The notes: generated by a model from the letters alone, not told the origin. 64,000 bases of DNA from Roseibium sp. MMSF_3412 (GCF_030733265.1 NZ_JASHJI010000025.1:1-64000); one strand, 5' to 3'; shown: positions 25,429 through 35,146, counted from the stretch's first letter. Program-made: numbers and translations.

Positions 25429-27246
25429 TCAATACGGGAAAAACAGCGGTGCGGTGAGAACCGTGATGATGCCGGTCAGGATCGTGAGCGGAACGCCCAG
25501 CTTGAGAAAGTCGGAAAAGGCATATCCGCCCGGGGTGACGACCAGCGTGACAACCGGTGTCGAGACAGGCGTGGAAAAGGCCGCAGACGCGGCAATCAGC
25601 ACGGAGATTGCGAAGGGATACGGCGAAACCTGCATCGTCTCTGCCGCCGTGATCGCAATCGGCGCAACCAGCACCGCCGAGGCCGTGTTGGAAAGCACCA
25701 GGCCAAGCAATGCGGTCAGGAGGAACAGGGCCCCGGCCATGACGCTCGGGTTGGCCTCCCCGACCACATCCAGCAGGAAGCCGACAATCAGCCCTGAACC
25801 GCCTGTCACCTCAAGCGCATTCGCCAGCGGCAGCATTCCGGCGATCAGGACCAGGGTCGGCAGGTTGATGGATGCGTAGGCGTCTTCCGCGCTCATGGTC
25901 CTGAACAGGATCGCGGCAAGCGCTGCCAGCAGCACGGCGACGGTGACCGGAACGAGGTTGAGCGCGCTCAGGACGACCATCGCGCCCAGAATGCCGACGG
26001 CAACCCCGTATTTCGGGAGATTTGGAACCGCGTCCTGCCGCTCTTTGGGATAGGCCAGCAGCACGAAGTCGTCCCGCTGTTCCACGAGCGTGTCGAGTTC
26101 GTCCCAGGGACCGAGCACCAGGAGCCGGTCGCCCGCCTTCAACTGTGTTCCCTCGACATCGTCAACCGGTTCGCCGCCGCGCAGAAATCCGAGCGCGTCC
26201 AGTTCGCGCGCATCATGCGAGAGGGCTTCTTCCGGTTTTTCGCCGATGACCGTCGCTTCCGGGTGCACCATGACGTCGGCAATGCCCAGGCTGTCCTGCC
26301 AATCCTCTGCTCGGACACCCAGCGCGGACCGTCGGGTAAAATCCGGCCGCGCGGCGATGTCATCCAGCACCTCCTGCGGCCCGTTGACGAGAACCAGATC
26401 ATCACGCCTTAGTTCCATCCCGTCACGAAACAGGACTGTTTCCCGTTCCCGGTTGCGGTCGCGGCGGCGGCGTGCAACGAAGTTCACTCCCTTTGCCCTG
26501 AATTCACGAATTTCGTCGATGGAGACGGGTCCGCCGATCCAGTAGTCGTAGACCTCGCCTCCGATCTGGTAGGTTGTCCAGAGTTCTGCCGCCGCGCGGG
26601 CCGGACGCTTGCGCCTTGTCGTCTTGACCGGTTCGCGCGACCCGAGCAGATGACGGCCCCATAAAAGCATGTAGGCAATCGTTGCAGCCAGGATGATCAC
26701 GCCAAGCGGGAAAAACGAAAAGAAGCCCAGCGCCTGATAGCCTTGCGCCACGAGTTCATCGCTGACGACAAGGTTCGGTGTGGTCGCTATCAGCGTCAGC
26801 ATGCCGCTGATCAGGGCCGCATAGGACATGGGCAAAAGCAGGCGCGACTTGTCCAGCCCGGTCTCCGCGGCAATGCGAAGGACGATGGGAATGAAAATCG
26901 CCACGACGGCGGTGGAACTCATCACGCTGCCGAGAAAGCCCGCGCTGACCATCAAAAGGATCATGAGGCGGGTTTCGTTCGACCCGCCCCGTTTCAGGAT
27001 CAGGTCGCCAACGGACCGCGCCACTCCGGTCCGCTGCAGCATCTCGCCGACAACGAGCAGGCAGGCCACCAGAATGACCACGGAACTGCCGAAACCGGAC
27101 AGGGCCTGGCCGACGGTGAGGACATTCCCCAGAACCAGCGCCAGAACCACCATCAGGGCAACAAGGTCATAGCGCACACGGTTGCTCGCCATGAGGACGG
27201 CGGCAACCCCGATCAGAACAAAAACAAAAGCGGCATCTGAAGTCAT
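25429..27246 (-). CDS. SLC13-family anion permease with two TrkA-C domains
   Basis: 605 residues. Two membrane halves (about residues 1-200 and 390-605) flank a cytosolic region of about 200 residues that contains two RCK/TrkA-C-like segments (GVNFVARRRRDRN..LRRDDLVLVNGPQEVLDDI and LKAGDRLLVLGPWDELDTL). The C-terminal half has SNTASAVLVAPIAI and TPVSTPVVTLVVTPGGY, matching the DASS/citrate transporter signature. Such fused proteins carry sulfate, dicarboxylates or similar anions with Na+ or H+. The substrate is not determinable here. Confidence 0.88.
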   Translation of the reverse strand: MTSDAAFVFVLIGVAAVLMASNRVRYDLVALMVVLALVLGNVLTVGQALSGFGSSVVILVACLLVVGEMLQRTGVARSVGDLILKRGGSNETRLMILLMVSAGFLGSVMSSTAVVAIFIPIVLRIAAETGLDKSRLLLPMSYAALISGMLTLIATTPNLVVSDELVAQGYQALGFFSFFPLGVIILAATIAYMLLWGRHLLGSREPVKTTRRKRPARAAAELWTTYQIGGEVYDYWIGGPVSIDEIREFRAKGVNFVARRRRDRNRERETVLFRDGMELRRDDLVLVNGPQEVLDDIAARPDFTRRSALGVRAEDWQDSLGIADVMVHPEATVIGEKPEEALSHDARELDALGFLRGGEPVDDVEGTQLKAGDRLLVLGPWDELDTLVEQRDDFVLLAYPKERQDAVPNLPKYGVAVGILGAMVVLSALNLVPVTVAVLLAALAAILFRTMSAEDAYASINLPTLVLIAGMLPLANALEVTGGSGLIVGFLLDVVGEANPSVMAGALFLLTALLGLVLSNTASAVLVAPIAITAAETMQVSPYPFAISVLIAASAAFSTPVSTPVVTLVVTPGGYAFSDFLKLGVPLTILTGIITVLTAPLFFPY

Positions 27247-27334
27247 GAAGTCTTTATAGCGTCACCTGTTGGCAGGCACATCAGGAACTTCGCTGACGCT
27301 GCGCGTATAAACGGGCCTTGATTTGCCACAGTCA

Positions 27335-28222
27335 CTAAGCCGTTGACGGTTTTGGCGCCTTGTCCTTCAGCGCCACAACGAGCGTCGCACAGATGATGCA
27401 GGCAGCCGCGGCATAGAAGGCGGGCCCGGGGAGAATGTCGAAGAAAAGCGCATCGGCGATCACCGCGAAGACCAGCGCCAGGTATTCGAACGCGGCCAGT
27501 TTCGATATTTCGCTATACTGGTAGCTCAGCGTCATCATGATATGCGCGATCCCTCCCGCGAAGCCGGTGCAGACCAGAAGACCGAGCTGGTTCCAGCTCG
27601 GTGTTGCCCAGTCGAACGGCAGGGTCGCAAGTCCTGCAAGCGTACAGGTCAGCGCAAAATAGAACGCGATCGCGCCTGCGTTCTCGGTCAACGCAAGGCT
27701 CCTGATCTGGATCTTGGCGCCTGCGGTCAGGATCGCCATCGCCAAAGCCAGACCGACACCCGTCAGGTAAGTCACGTCGACATCTGCGCTTGACGCTGTC
27801 GGCAGGACCAGCACCAGCATCCCGAGAAATCCGAACAGAACGCCGAACCAGCGCGCGGCGCTGACGCTTTCCTTCAGCAGGAACCCGGCCAGCACGACGG
27901 CAAGGATCGGTGCCATGTAGCCGATGATCGACGCGTGAGACAGCGGCAGGTACTTCAGGCTCGCAAAACTGGCAAACATGGCAAGACAGCCCAGGAAGCA
28001 CCGAGCCACATGCCCGCCCGGCCGTTTCGTGCTGAGCCCGGATGGAAAATCGCGTGTCCACATCAGGAACAGGACAAGCGGGATCAGAGCAAATGCGCTT
28101 CGGAAAAACACGACCTGTCCGACGGGTATCTCGTCGGAGAGCCACTTGATGAAAAGCACCATCAGCGTGAAAAAGAACGTGGCACCCACCCGCAGGCTGA
28201 TACCTTTGAAATCAATCGACAT
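27335..28222 (-). CDS. EamA/DMT-family transporter at the end of the ABC operon
   Basis: 295 residues with about ten transmembrane helices arranged as two EamA repeats (first repeat starts SLRVGATFFFTLMVLFIKWL; second around VTYLTGVGLALAMAILTAG). Nine bases separate it from the upstream permease gene, so it is cotranscribed with the ABC importer. In Pseudomonas and related bacteria an EamA protein (CntI) exports an opine metallophore that a partner system reimports. Whether this one does so is a hypothesis only; other DMT members export amino acids or metabolites. Confidence 0.88.
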   Translation of the reverse strand: MSIDFKGISLRVGATFFFTLMVLFIKWLSDEIPVGQVVFFRSAFALIPLVLFLMWTRDFPSGLSTKRPGGHVARCFLGCLAMFASFASLKYLPLSHASIIGYMAPILAVVLAGFLLKESVSAARWFGVLFGFLGMLVLVLPTASSADVDVTYLTGVGLALAMAILTAGAKIQIRSLALTENAGAIAFYFALTCTLAGLATLPFDWATPSWNQLGLLVCTGFAGGIAHIMMTLSYQYSEISKLAAFEYLALVFAVIADALFFDILPGPAFYAAAACIICATLVVALKDKAPKPSTA

Positions 28223-28231
28223 TTTCTAGTC

Positions 28232-29104
28232 CTAAGTTGCGCTGCCGCTGCCGAGGAGGTCGCGCAGTCGATCCCCTGTCAGGTTGATGGCCAGCACGGA
28301 AACAAGGATTGCAAGGCCGGGAAAGATCATGAGATGCGGTGCAGTCTGCATATAGGCCTTGCCGTCGAGCAGCATGGCGCCCCACTCCGCATTTGGCGGC
28401 TGTACACCAAAACCCAGGAAGCTCAAACCGGAGATCGACAGAATGGTCCGCGACCAGGAATTGGTCCACAAAACCAGCAGACTCGGACCGATATTCGGCA
28501 GAATGTGACGCCAGAGGATCAGCCGGGACGGCAGACCGTTGAGTTTGGCCTGGGTGACAAAGTCGCGATGGGCAATGTCCACGCTCAGGCCGCGTGCCAG
28601 GCGCGCAAACCGCATCCAGCCGACGAGGATAAGCGCCAGGACCATGTTTGCCGTGCTCGGCCCGAGGACACCGGCAATGGTGATGGCGGCGATCAGTTCC
28701 GGGAAGGCGAAGAAACTGTCGGTCACGCGCATCAAGGTGGCGTCGGCAACACGGCCGAAATGGCCGGCCGCGAGACCGATGATGGTGCCGGCAATCGCAC
28801 CGAACACCGTGATCAGAAGCGCCAGCCCGACTGACCACAGCCCTCCGTAAAGCAGCCGCGTCGCAACATCACGGCCAAGCTGATCCGTCCCGAACCAGTG
28901 CGCCACCGACGGAGGCGAAAGCCGGTTCAGGAAGTCCGGCGTGTTCGGCGCATACGGGGTAAGGAAAAAGCCTGCACAGACCAGCGCGCCCAGAACAACC
29001 AATACGGCGCAAACACCTGTGATAAACCGTTTCAGGCTGCGGTTTTGCAGCCTTTGCTTCAGGTCGACCTGCTCGGCAAGAACTGAACTTTCCGCAACCG
29101 TCAT
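28232..29104 (-). CDS. ABC transporter permease, NikC/DppC/OppC type
   Basis: 290 residues. The inner-membrane subunit has an N-terminal anchor helix (FITGVCAVLVVLGALVCAGFFL), then HWFGTDQLGRDVATRLLYGG, the diagnostic start of the DppC family, and the EAA loop RGLSVDIAHRDFVTQAKLNGLPSRLILWRHILPN. It overlaps the upstream permease gene by four bases (ATGA), indicating translational coupling. Pairs with the adjacent DppB-type subunit to form the translocation channel. Confidence 0.92.
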   Translation of the reverse strand: MTVAESSVLAEQVDLKQRLQNRSLKRFITGVCAVLVVLGALVCAGFFLTPYAPNTPDFLNRLSPPSVAHWFGTDQLGRDVATRLLYGGLWSVGLALLITVFGAIAGTIIGLAAGHFGRVADATLMRVTDSFFAFPELIAAITIAGVLGPSTANMVLALILVGWMRFARLARGLSVDIAHRDFVTQAKLNGLPSRLILWRHILPNIGPSLLVLWTNSWSRTILSISGLSFLGFGVQPPNAEWGAMLLDGKAYMQTAPHLMIFPGLAILVSVLAINLTGDRLRDLLGSGSAT

Positions 29105-30108
29105 AACCGGGCCTCCTTGCCGACTGCCGGACCGGCAGCCCCCAAAAGGCTGGCTTTCGGATCGAGTGCGTCCTGTATGATTTCAATTAGGGAATTGATC
29201 AGGACATAGACCAGGGCGAAGAACATCACCAGGAACAGGATCATCGGGTAGTCCCGCGACAGCACAGCCCCGGCCAGCAACGATCCGACACCGCCGCGCG
29301 CGAAAGTCAATTCGACGATCACTGTTCCCTCAAGCAGGGCGGCGACGTCCAGACCGATCATGGTGAGCGCCGGAACGGCCGCATGGCGCATGACGTGACG
29401 CCAGAAGATCTCGCTCTCGCTGACGCCGCGCAAGCGGAGTGTTTCGATATAGGGTGCCGATTTCGCTTCCAGGAAAAACGCGCGCAGAAGACGCGTCTGC
29501 GACGCGGTGATCCAGAATGCGAGCGTCACTGCGGGCAGAACGATGTGCGCCGGTGTTCCTGTGCCATAAGCCGGCAGCCAGTTGAGATGGGCGGCGAAAA
29601 GCAGGATCAGCAGGAGCCCGAGCCAGTAATTCGGCATCGCTGCACCAATCGAGGCAAGCGCGACGGCCAACCGGTCGGCGAGGCTGCCCGGACGCCAGAC
29701 CGAAACGGCGCTCAGACAAAACGCCGCTGCCAGACCGATGACCAAAGAGACGGCGGTCAGCGTCAGCGTCTCGGTAATATTGGCGGCAAAGACATCCCAG
29801 ACCGGAACGTTGGAGGCAAAGGAGTTGCCGAAATCGCCTTGAACAAACCGCGAAAGCCATTGAAAAAACTGGACCAGGAACGGCTCGTTCAGCGAGAATT
29901 CCTCGCGAATACCCTCCAGGATCTCCGGCGGGAAACTCTGGGTTTCCGGATAGCGTGCATGCGCGATCGCCGCCGCTTTGTCGCCGGGAGCGAAATAGGT
30001 CATCGTGAAAGTGATGAAGCTGACGCCGAAAAGAACGGCCATCAGACCGGACAGCCGTTTTGCAAGTGAGCCGAGAGGCCCGGACAGGCGAAAAGTCCTT
30101 ATGGTCAC
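29101..30108 (-). CDS. ABC transporter permease, NikB/DppB/OppB type
   Basis: 335 residues with six predicted helices: N-terminal AVLFGVSFITFTMTYFAPGD as in DppB proteins, and the EAA loop ETLRLRGVSESEIFWRHVMRHAAVPAL. The ribosome site lies within the preceding ATPase gene, and the two frames overlap by four bases. Second channel half of the same importer. Confidence 0.92.
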   Translation of the reverse strand: MTIRTFRLSGPLGSLAKRLSGLMAVLFGVSFITFTMTYFAPGDKAAAIAHARYPETQSFPPEILEGIREEFSLNEPFLVQFFQWLSRFVQGDFGNSFASNVPVWDVFAANITETLTLTAVSLVIGLAAAFCLSAVSVWRPGSLADRLAVALASIGAAMPNYWLGLLLILLFAAHLNWLPAYGTGTPAHIVLPAVTLAFWITASQTRLLRAFFLEAKSAPYIETLRLRGVSESEIFWRHVMRHAAVPALTMIGLDVAALLEGTVIVELTFARGGVGSLLAGAVLSRDYPMILFLVMFFALVYVLINSLIEIIQDALDPKASLLGAAGPAVGKEARL

Positions 30109-30908
30109 AATGACACCTCTGCTTGATTGCGGGCCCCTTCTGCAGCCTGCGGCAGACTTCCCAAGTCACGTGCCGCATCGACAAGGTCCACGCAATACCG
30201 GCTTGCCTGTGCCTCGAAAAAGGACTGTGCCGGTTGATACGCTTCAACCTTGCCGTTGCGGAGCACCAGCATCTGATCCGCAAAGGCCGCCGCGAAACCG
30301 AGATCATGGGTCACGATCACGAAGGTGATGCGGTACCGTTCCTGGATGCGTTTCATCGTCGCCGCGATCTGTTTCTGGACAATCGCGTCAAGCGCACTGA
30401 GCGGTTCGTCGAAGAAGATGAGCGTTGGCCGGGCGATCAGGGCTCGCGCAAGACATGCGCGCTGGGCCTGTCCAAGGGAAACCTCGGACGGCTTGCGTTC
30501 CGCCATGGCGGGAGGCAGCTCGACATCGGCAAGCGCGGTAGCAGTGGCACTGGCGAGATCTGCCGCGTTGGGCTTCTTTGAATAAATGCTCTCGCCGATC
30601 GACCTGCCCAGCGTCAGCTTCGGGTTCAGGGCCGCAATCGGATCCTGCATCACCCAGCGGCTGCCCCTGAGGCCGGGCTTTCCGTGCCATTGGCCTTCGT
30701 GCGTTATCTCGCGATGGGTCTGCGGACGAAAACAAAGCCTGTCAAACCGCGCTGGCATCAAACCGTTTATCGCCTTGAGAAGGCTGCTTTTTCCGGACCC
30801 GCTCTCCCCAGCAATGCACAAGGTCTGCCCTTGCTCGACGGCAAAAGAAACGTCGTCAAGGATCGGTTTCCCGCCGATCGCCATTTCAAGGTTGTCGACA
30901 AGCAGCAT
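30105..30908 (-). CDS. ABC transporter ATP-binding protein, NikE/OppF type
   Basis: 267 residues. Walker A GESGSGKSS, Q-loop region WVMQDPIAALNPKLTLG, signature VSLGQAQRACLARAL (LSGGQ replaced by SLGQA), Walker B TLIFFDEPLSALD and H-loop VTHDLGF are all present. The DPIAALNP stretch is typical of the nickel/peptide subfamily. Overlaps the permease gene by four bases and follows the first ATPase by six. Confidence 0.92.
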   Translation of the reverse strand: MLLVDNLEMAIGGKPILDDVSFAVEQGQTLCIAGESGSGKSSLLKAINGLMPARFDRLCFRPQTHREITHEGQWHGKPGLRGSRWVMQDPIAALNPKLTLGRSIGESIYSKKPNAADLASATATALADVELPPAMAERKPSEVSLGQAQRACLARALIARPTLIFFDEPLSALDAIVQKQIAATMKRIQERYRITFVIVTHDLGFAAAFADQMLVLRNGKVEAYQPAQSFFEAQASRYCVDLVDAARDLGSLPQAAEGARNQAEVSL

Positions 30909-30914
30909 GTCAAA

Positions 30915-31718
30915 TTATTCCGCGGCAATGGACCGTGACGTGTGAGCACCCTCAAGCGCCATCCAATCCCGGTGTTTCACAAGCAGGCGGCCGTAGTCCG
31001 ATTGCGGGTCTTTCAAGAGAGTGGCGGTTTCACCACTCTCGACCGCGCGGCCAGCGTTCATGATCACCGCACGGTTTGCATAGCGAGCCGCAAGCGACAG
31101 GTCGTGCGTGACGATCAGTACCGCGACACCGAGCTTTTCGGCGTGCCGCATCACCGCGCGCAGAACCTGGGCGGCAATCAGAGGGTCGAGCGCCGACGTC
31201 GGCTCGTCCAGAACAAGCAGGTGCGGCTCCCCCATCAAGGCCATGGCCAGGAGAAGACGCTGCTGCATGCCGCGGCTCCATTCGTGGGGAAAATGCCTTT
31301 CAAACGGTTTCAGTCCAAGCTCTTCAAGAAGCCGTGCCTGTGTTTCGGAAATCCCGGCGCGGCCGGTCACCACCCGGGCCGCCTGCCTCCACTGCCAGTC
31401 AAGGCGCTTGAGCGGATCGAACCCGTGGTTCGGATTCTGCGGAACATAGCCGATCCCGTGTGGCCGCTTGATCCTGCCAGACCCTGCGAAATCGATGTTT
31501 TGGCCATTGAAACAAAGGCGCCCCTCAAATGGTTTTGCCGGACGGGTCAATCCCATCAGGCAGCGAAGGAGTGTGGACTTCCCTGCCCCCGAACCGCCCA
31601 CCACCGCCAGGCATTCGCCGCGTGAAACACGAAGGCTGACGTCATTCAACAGCACCTGCCGGCCGATACGGGCCGACAGGTTCTCAAGCCTCAGCAGTTC
31701 GGTTTCATCACTCGGCAA
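30915..31718 (-). CDS. ABC transporter ATP-binding protein, NikD/OppD type
   Basis: 267 residues. Walker A GGSGAGKST, Q-loop YVPQNPNHGFDPLKRLDWQW, signature EWSRGMQQRLLLAMAL (SRGMQ in place of SGGMQ), Walker B LLVLDEPTSALD and H-loop VTHDLSL. Overlaps the binding-protein gene by 11 bases, evidence of coupling. First of the two motor subunits of the importer. Confidence 0.92.
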   Translation of the reverse strand: MPSDETELLRLENLSARIGRQVLLNDVSLRVSRGECLAVVGGSGAGKSTLLRCLMGLTRPAKPFEGRLCFNGQNIDFAGSGRIKRPHGIGYVPQNPNHGFDPLKRLDWQWRQAARVVTGRAGISETQARLLEELGLKPFERHFPHEWSRGMQQRLLLAMALMGEPHLLVLDEPTSALDPLIAAQVLRAVMRHAEKLGVAVLIVTHDLSLAARYANRAVIMNAGRAVESGETATLLKDPQSDYGRLLVKHRDWMALEGAHTSRSIAAE

Positions 31719-33276
31719 GTGTCAGATCCGGGGTCACGAGATAGGTTTCTGCAGGGTGGATGTTGTAGCCCTGCACGTTGCCGTTTCCGACCGAAACCTG
31801 TGTTTTGTGAAAGACCGGGATCAGCGGCAGTTCTGCGTTGATGATTTCCTGGATGCGATCGTAGTGTTCCTTGCGAACCTCATCGTCGAAATCCTCGCGG
31901 CCTTTTTTCAAAAGCCCGTCCAGTTCCGCGTTGGAATAGCCGGAGAAATTGTACCCGACCCCCGATTCCACGAGTGTGCTCGGGAGGTAGTCGGGATCTC
32001 CCTGCGGAGCGGTGCCCCAGGCCTGAAGGTGCATGTCGATCTGGCCGGCTTTCAGGGCTTCATTGTTGGCGTCGTACTCGCCCATGGCGATTTCAGCACC
32101 GATGCCGATCTGCTGAAGCAGGGCCTGTGTGATCTCCAGGGTCGGACGCAACGCGGCACGTCCCTCGTAAGACCGGATTTTCAGCGAGATTTCCTCGCCG
32201 TCCAGTTCCCGGTTGCCATCGCCATTGGTGTCCTTGATCCCGGCTTCGTCCAGAAGTGCCATGGCCTTTTCCGGATCATATTCGAGCGTCAGGTCACCAT
32301 TGGCCCAGGAGGCCATGCTTGCAGGAAAGAGACTGTTCGCCACTTCGCCGCCAACACCGTTCAGGGACGCGGCAACGATCGTCTCGCGATCAAGACCGAG
32401 CGAAACAGCCGTGCGCAGCGTGTCATTGGCCAGAGGGCCATCAGCGGTACGGACCTGGAAAAAGAAGAGACGTGTGGTCGGGTTGGCGAACAGCTGCCCC
32501 TCGCCTTTTTCCTTGAGAGCGGCGAAATCCGGCTCCGGATAGTTGGTCACCAGGTCGACGTCGCCGGCCTGCAGTGCCAGGGCCGCAACGGACGGATCGG
32601 ACAGCGCATCCATCACGATCCTGTCCAGCTTCGGTTCGCCGCCCCAGTAGTCGGCAAATTTCCGTGTCTGGTAGGTCTTGTCCGGTTCGGCCATCACGAA
32701 CACGAACGGACCGGTTCCGATCAGCGGCAAGTCATCCGTTCCATCCTTCAACACGGCCGCGGAAGGTTCTGTCAGAGACCACAGGAAAGCCGAATTCGGT
32801 GACTTGGTCTTGAACACGAGTGTGTGGTCATCTTCGACCGTGATGCTCTCGATACCGAGCAGCCTGGAGAGGCGCGGGTTGTGGCCCGGATGCCCCTCGA
32901 CATCGAATTTCTCGAAGGAAGCCTTCACGTCCATCGCCATCATGTCCGAGCCGTCATGGAACTTCACGTCGTTGCGCAATGTCAGTTTCCATTCGGTCGG
33001 AGACAGGTTCTGGAATGTCTCCGCAAGACGCGGCTGCATGGTCATGTCGTAGCCGAGCCCGATCAGTGTCTCGGAGACACCCGCCCGATTGCTGAGCCAG
33101 CCGTTCTGGCGGGCCCTTGGATCCGGCACGCTGCTCTTCGGTCCGAACGGCACGGCAATGCGCATGGTTTTCTCTGCTGCCTGGACGGGCAGTGAGGGGA
33201 TCGCAAACGCGGCAAATGCAAGGGCGCCGATGCCCATCAGCGCGGCGACGGAGGGTCTGGTTTTCTGATTTGACAA
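31708..33276 (-). CDS. ABC transporter substrate-binding protein, NikA/OppA type
   Basis: 522 residues. The start is TTG at 33276, supported by GGAG seven bases upstream and by the fact that it supplies the positively charged signal-peptide head (MSNQKTRPS) before the hydrophobic core ending SLPVQAAEK. The mature protein is an SBP_bac_5 member (FQNLSPTEWKLTLRNDVKFHDGS; YDPEKAMALLDEAGIKDTNGDG). No lipobox is present, so it is probably soluble in the periplasm. Ligand candidates are nickel or metal-opine complexes, or peptides. The ligand-binding residues cannot be read by eye. First gene of a six-gene transcript (SBP, two ATPases, two permeases, EamA). Confidence 0.92.
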   Translation of the reverse strand: MSNQKTRPSVAALMGIGALAFAAFAIPSLPVQAAEKTMRIAVPFGPKSSVPDPRARQNGWLSNRAGVSETLIGLGYDMTMQPRLAETFQNLSPTEWKLTLRNDVKFHDGSDMMAMDVKASFEKFDVEGHPGHNPRLSRLLGIESITVEDDHTLVFKTKSPNSAFLWSLTEPSAAVLKDGTDDLPLIGTGPFVFVMAEPDKTYQTRKFADYWGGEPKLDRIVMDALSDPSVAALALQAGDVDLVTNYPEPDFAALKEKGEGQLFANPTTRLFFFQVRTADGPLANDTLRTAVSLGLDRETIVAASLNGVGGEVANSLFPASMASWANGDLTLEYDPEKAMALLDEAGIKDTNGDGNRELDGEEISLKIRSYEGRAALRPTLEITQALLQQIGIGAEIAMGEYDANNEALKAGQIDMHLQAWGTAPQGDPDYLPSTLVESGVGYNFSGYSNAELDGLLKKGREDFDDEVRKEHYDRIQEIINAELPLIPVFHKTQVSVGNGNVQGYNIHPAETYLVTPDLTLAE

Positions 33277-33327
33277 GGTTGAGCTCCGGAAACGGAAAAC
33301 ATGACTGTGGAACGCAACATTGGGTAC

Positions 33328-33344
33328 ATGTTATAATATTACAT
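33328..33344. promoter_or_regulatory. Zur-box-like palindrome upstream of the ABC operon
   Basis: ATGTTATA-a-TATTACAT is a 17-base palindrome with one mismatched pair, centred about 60 bases upstream of the TTG start. It contains GTnATA-n-TATnAC, close to the alphaproteobacterial Zur (zinc uptake regulator) box GTTATAnTATAAC. Assignment is by pattern recall, not computed. Confidence 0.5.
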
Positions 33345-33569
33345 TACAAGCAAAAAAGTGGCCTGAGAGCTGGCTGCAAACCGGCACCAGGGCAACATCA
33401 AATCAGCCTGTTACGCGAACCTTGAGGTCGCGGAACGTGCCCGACAGAATGGTGAGTTCGTGATGTCAATGGGCTCGCAGATTTCGCTGCATTCGTTGAC
33501 CGGATGCCCAAGAGCAACAGGACGACCGCAGCCGCCCTGTTGTCAGTCCGCAGATAGGCTCAGAGCCGA

Positions 33570-35108
33570 CTACTGGTTGCCCTGAGATCCGGCCGTCATC
33601 GCTTCCATCACGTTATCAAGATTGAAGCTTCCCGGTTTCTGACGTGGCGGGAATTCCTGGAAGCTGGAAAGCCACTGGGCCACATAGGCACCGGCAGGTG
33701 CGAAGACGAACATGTGTTCGACCCACCAGCGCTGATACCCCATCGCGTCCTCGGCTTCGGCCCGTTCAAACGGATCCATGCGCAGGTTTGTCAGCGAAGG
33801 CGCCCTCAAAACCTCGAAGGGTGTCGTCCACACCTTGTAGCCTTCGGCATGCTGCTTGAGATAGGTGAACTTCCAGTCGTTCCAGCGCAACGCTGCAACC
33901 GATCCGTCATCCGTCCAGTAGATGAACTCTTCGCGCGGCCAGTCCGCTTCTCCCCTCAGCGCTGGTCCGAGATCGTAGCCGTCCAGGTGAACCTTGTAGC
34001 TGCGTCCGATGGCCTCCACACCGCCTTCAAGCAACTGCGCCTTGATGTCGGGATCGCCGGCAGCCGCAAGGATGGTGGGCAGCATGTCTTCATGCGCGCC
34101 AATGTTGTTGACGACGGTTCCAGGGTCGATCGTTCCGGGCCAGCGGATCAGCGTCGGAACGCGGAAACCGCCTTCCCATTGCGTGTTCTTCTCGCCCTTG
34201 AACATTGTCGTGCCGCCATCCGGCCACGTGAATGTTTCCGCGCCGTTGTCGGAGGAATACATCACGATGGTGTTGTCGGCGATGCCCAGTTCCTCAAGCT
34301 TGTCGAGCAACTGGCCCACATGGCCGTCATGTTCCACCATGCCGTCTGCGTAGATGCCATAGCCGGTCACACCCTCGCTTTCGTCCTTCAGATGGGTGAA
34401 GATGTGCATCCGTGTCGAATTCCACCAAAGGAAAAAGGGCTTGTCCTGGTCGACGGCACGCTGCATGAAGTCGAGCGCGCCGCTCGTGACTTCCTCATCA
34501 ACGGTTTCCATGCGTTTGCGGGTGAGCGGCCCGGTGTCTTCGATGGTCCCATCCGCACTGGATTTGATGACCCCGCGGGGGCCGAATTTTTCACGAAATG
34601 CAGGATCCTTGGGGTAGTCCGGATGTTCCGGTTCCTCTTCCGCGTTCAGGTGATAGAGATTTCCGAAGAACTCGTCGAAACCGTGGTTCGTCGGCAGCAT
34701 TTCGTCCCGGTCGCCAAGGTGGTTCTTGCCGAACTGACCGGTGACGTAACCGTGGTTCTTGAGCAGACCGGCAATCGTCGGATCCTCGATCTTCATGCCC
34801 TCCGGTGCACCGGGCAGACCAACCTTGGTCAATCCGGTCCGCATCGGCGACTGTCCGGTGATGAAGGCCGCCCGCCCGGCGGTGCAGCTTTGCTGACCGT
34901 ACCAGTCGGTGAAATAAGCGCCTTCGGCAGCGATCCTGTCGATATTGGGCGTCCTGTAACCCATCATGCCGCGATTGATCGCGCTGATGTTGAACTGGCC
35001 GATGTCATCGCCCCAGATCACAAGCACATTCGGCTTGGCAGCGTCCTGGGCAATGGCAAGACCTGGCAGTGAGGCCGCAATGGCCGCAACCAACAGTCTT
35101 TTCAGCAT
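33570..35108 (-). CDS. Periplasmic arylsulfatase (type I, Cys-type)
   Basis: 512 residues from MLKRLLVAAIAASLPGLAIAQ, a signal peptide with GGGAGG before the ATG at 35108. The mature alkaline-phosphatase-fold enzyme shows PNVLVIWGDDIGQFN (metal-binding Asp pair) and CTAGRAAFITGQSP with Cys75, which must be converted to formylglycine (C-x-A-x-R variant). YSSDNGAE later supplies the second metal Asp/Asn pair. It would hydrolyse sulfate esters, for example from algal polysaccharides or aromatic sulfates. No maturase gene is in the window. A longer frame reaching 35396 only reads through the adjacent MITE; see findings. Confidence 0.92.
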   Translation of the reverse strand: MLKRLLVAAIAASLPGLAIAQDAAKPNVLVIWGDDIGQFNISAINRGMMGYRTPNIDRIAAEGAYFTDWYGQQSCTAGRAAFITGQSPMRTGLTKVGLPGAPEGMKIEDPTIAGLLKNHGYVTGQFGKNHLGDRDEMLPTNHGFDEFFGNLYHLNAEEEPEHPDYPKDPAFREKFGPRGVIKSSADGTIEDTGPLTRKRMETVDEEVTSGALDFMQRAVDQDKPFFLWWNSTRMHIFTHLKDESEGVTGYGIYADGMVEHDGHVGQLLDKLEELGIADNTIVMYSSDNGAETFTWPDGGTTMFKGEKNTQWEGGFRVPTLIRWPGTIDPGTVVNNIGAHEDMLPTILAAAGDPDIKAQLLEGGVEAIGRSYKVHLDGYDLGPALRGEADWPREEFIYWTDDGSVAALRWNDWKFTYLKQHAEGYKVWTTPFEVLRAPSLTNLRMDPFERAEAEDAMGYQRWWVEHMFVFAPAGAYVAQWLSSFQEFPPRQKPGSFNLDNVMEAMTAGSQGNQ

Positions 35109-35146
35109 GAATTGATCCTCCCTGATAAAATTGAAAAAACTAGCGC

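Noticed and set aside
28232-33276. Assigning the importer specifically as nikABCDE
   Set aside because: Gene order, the altered signature motifs and the EamA partner do not prove nickel specificity, so only the broad Nik/Opp type is given.
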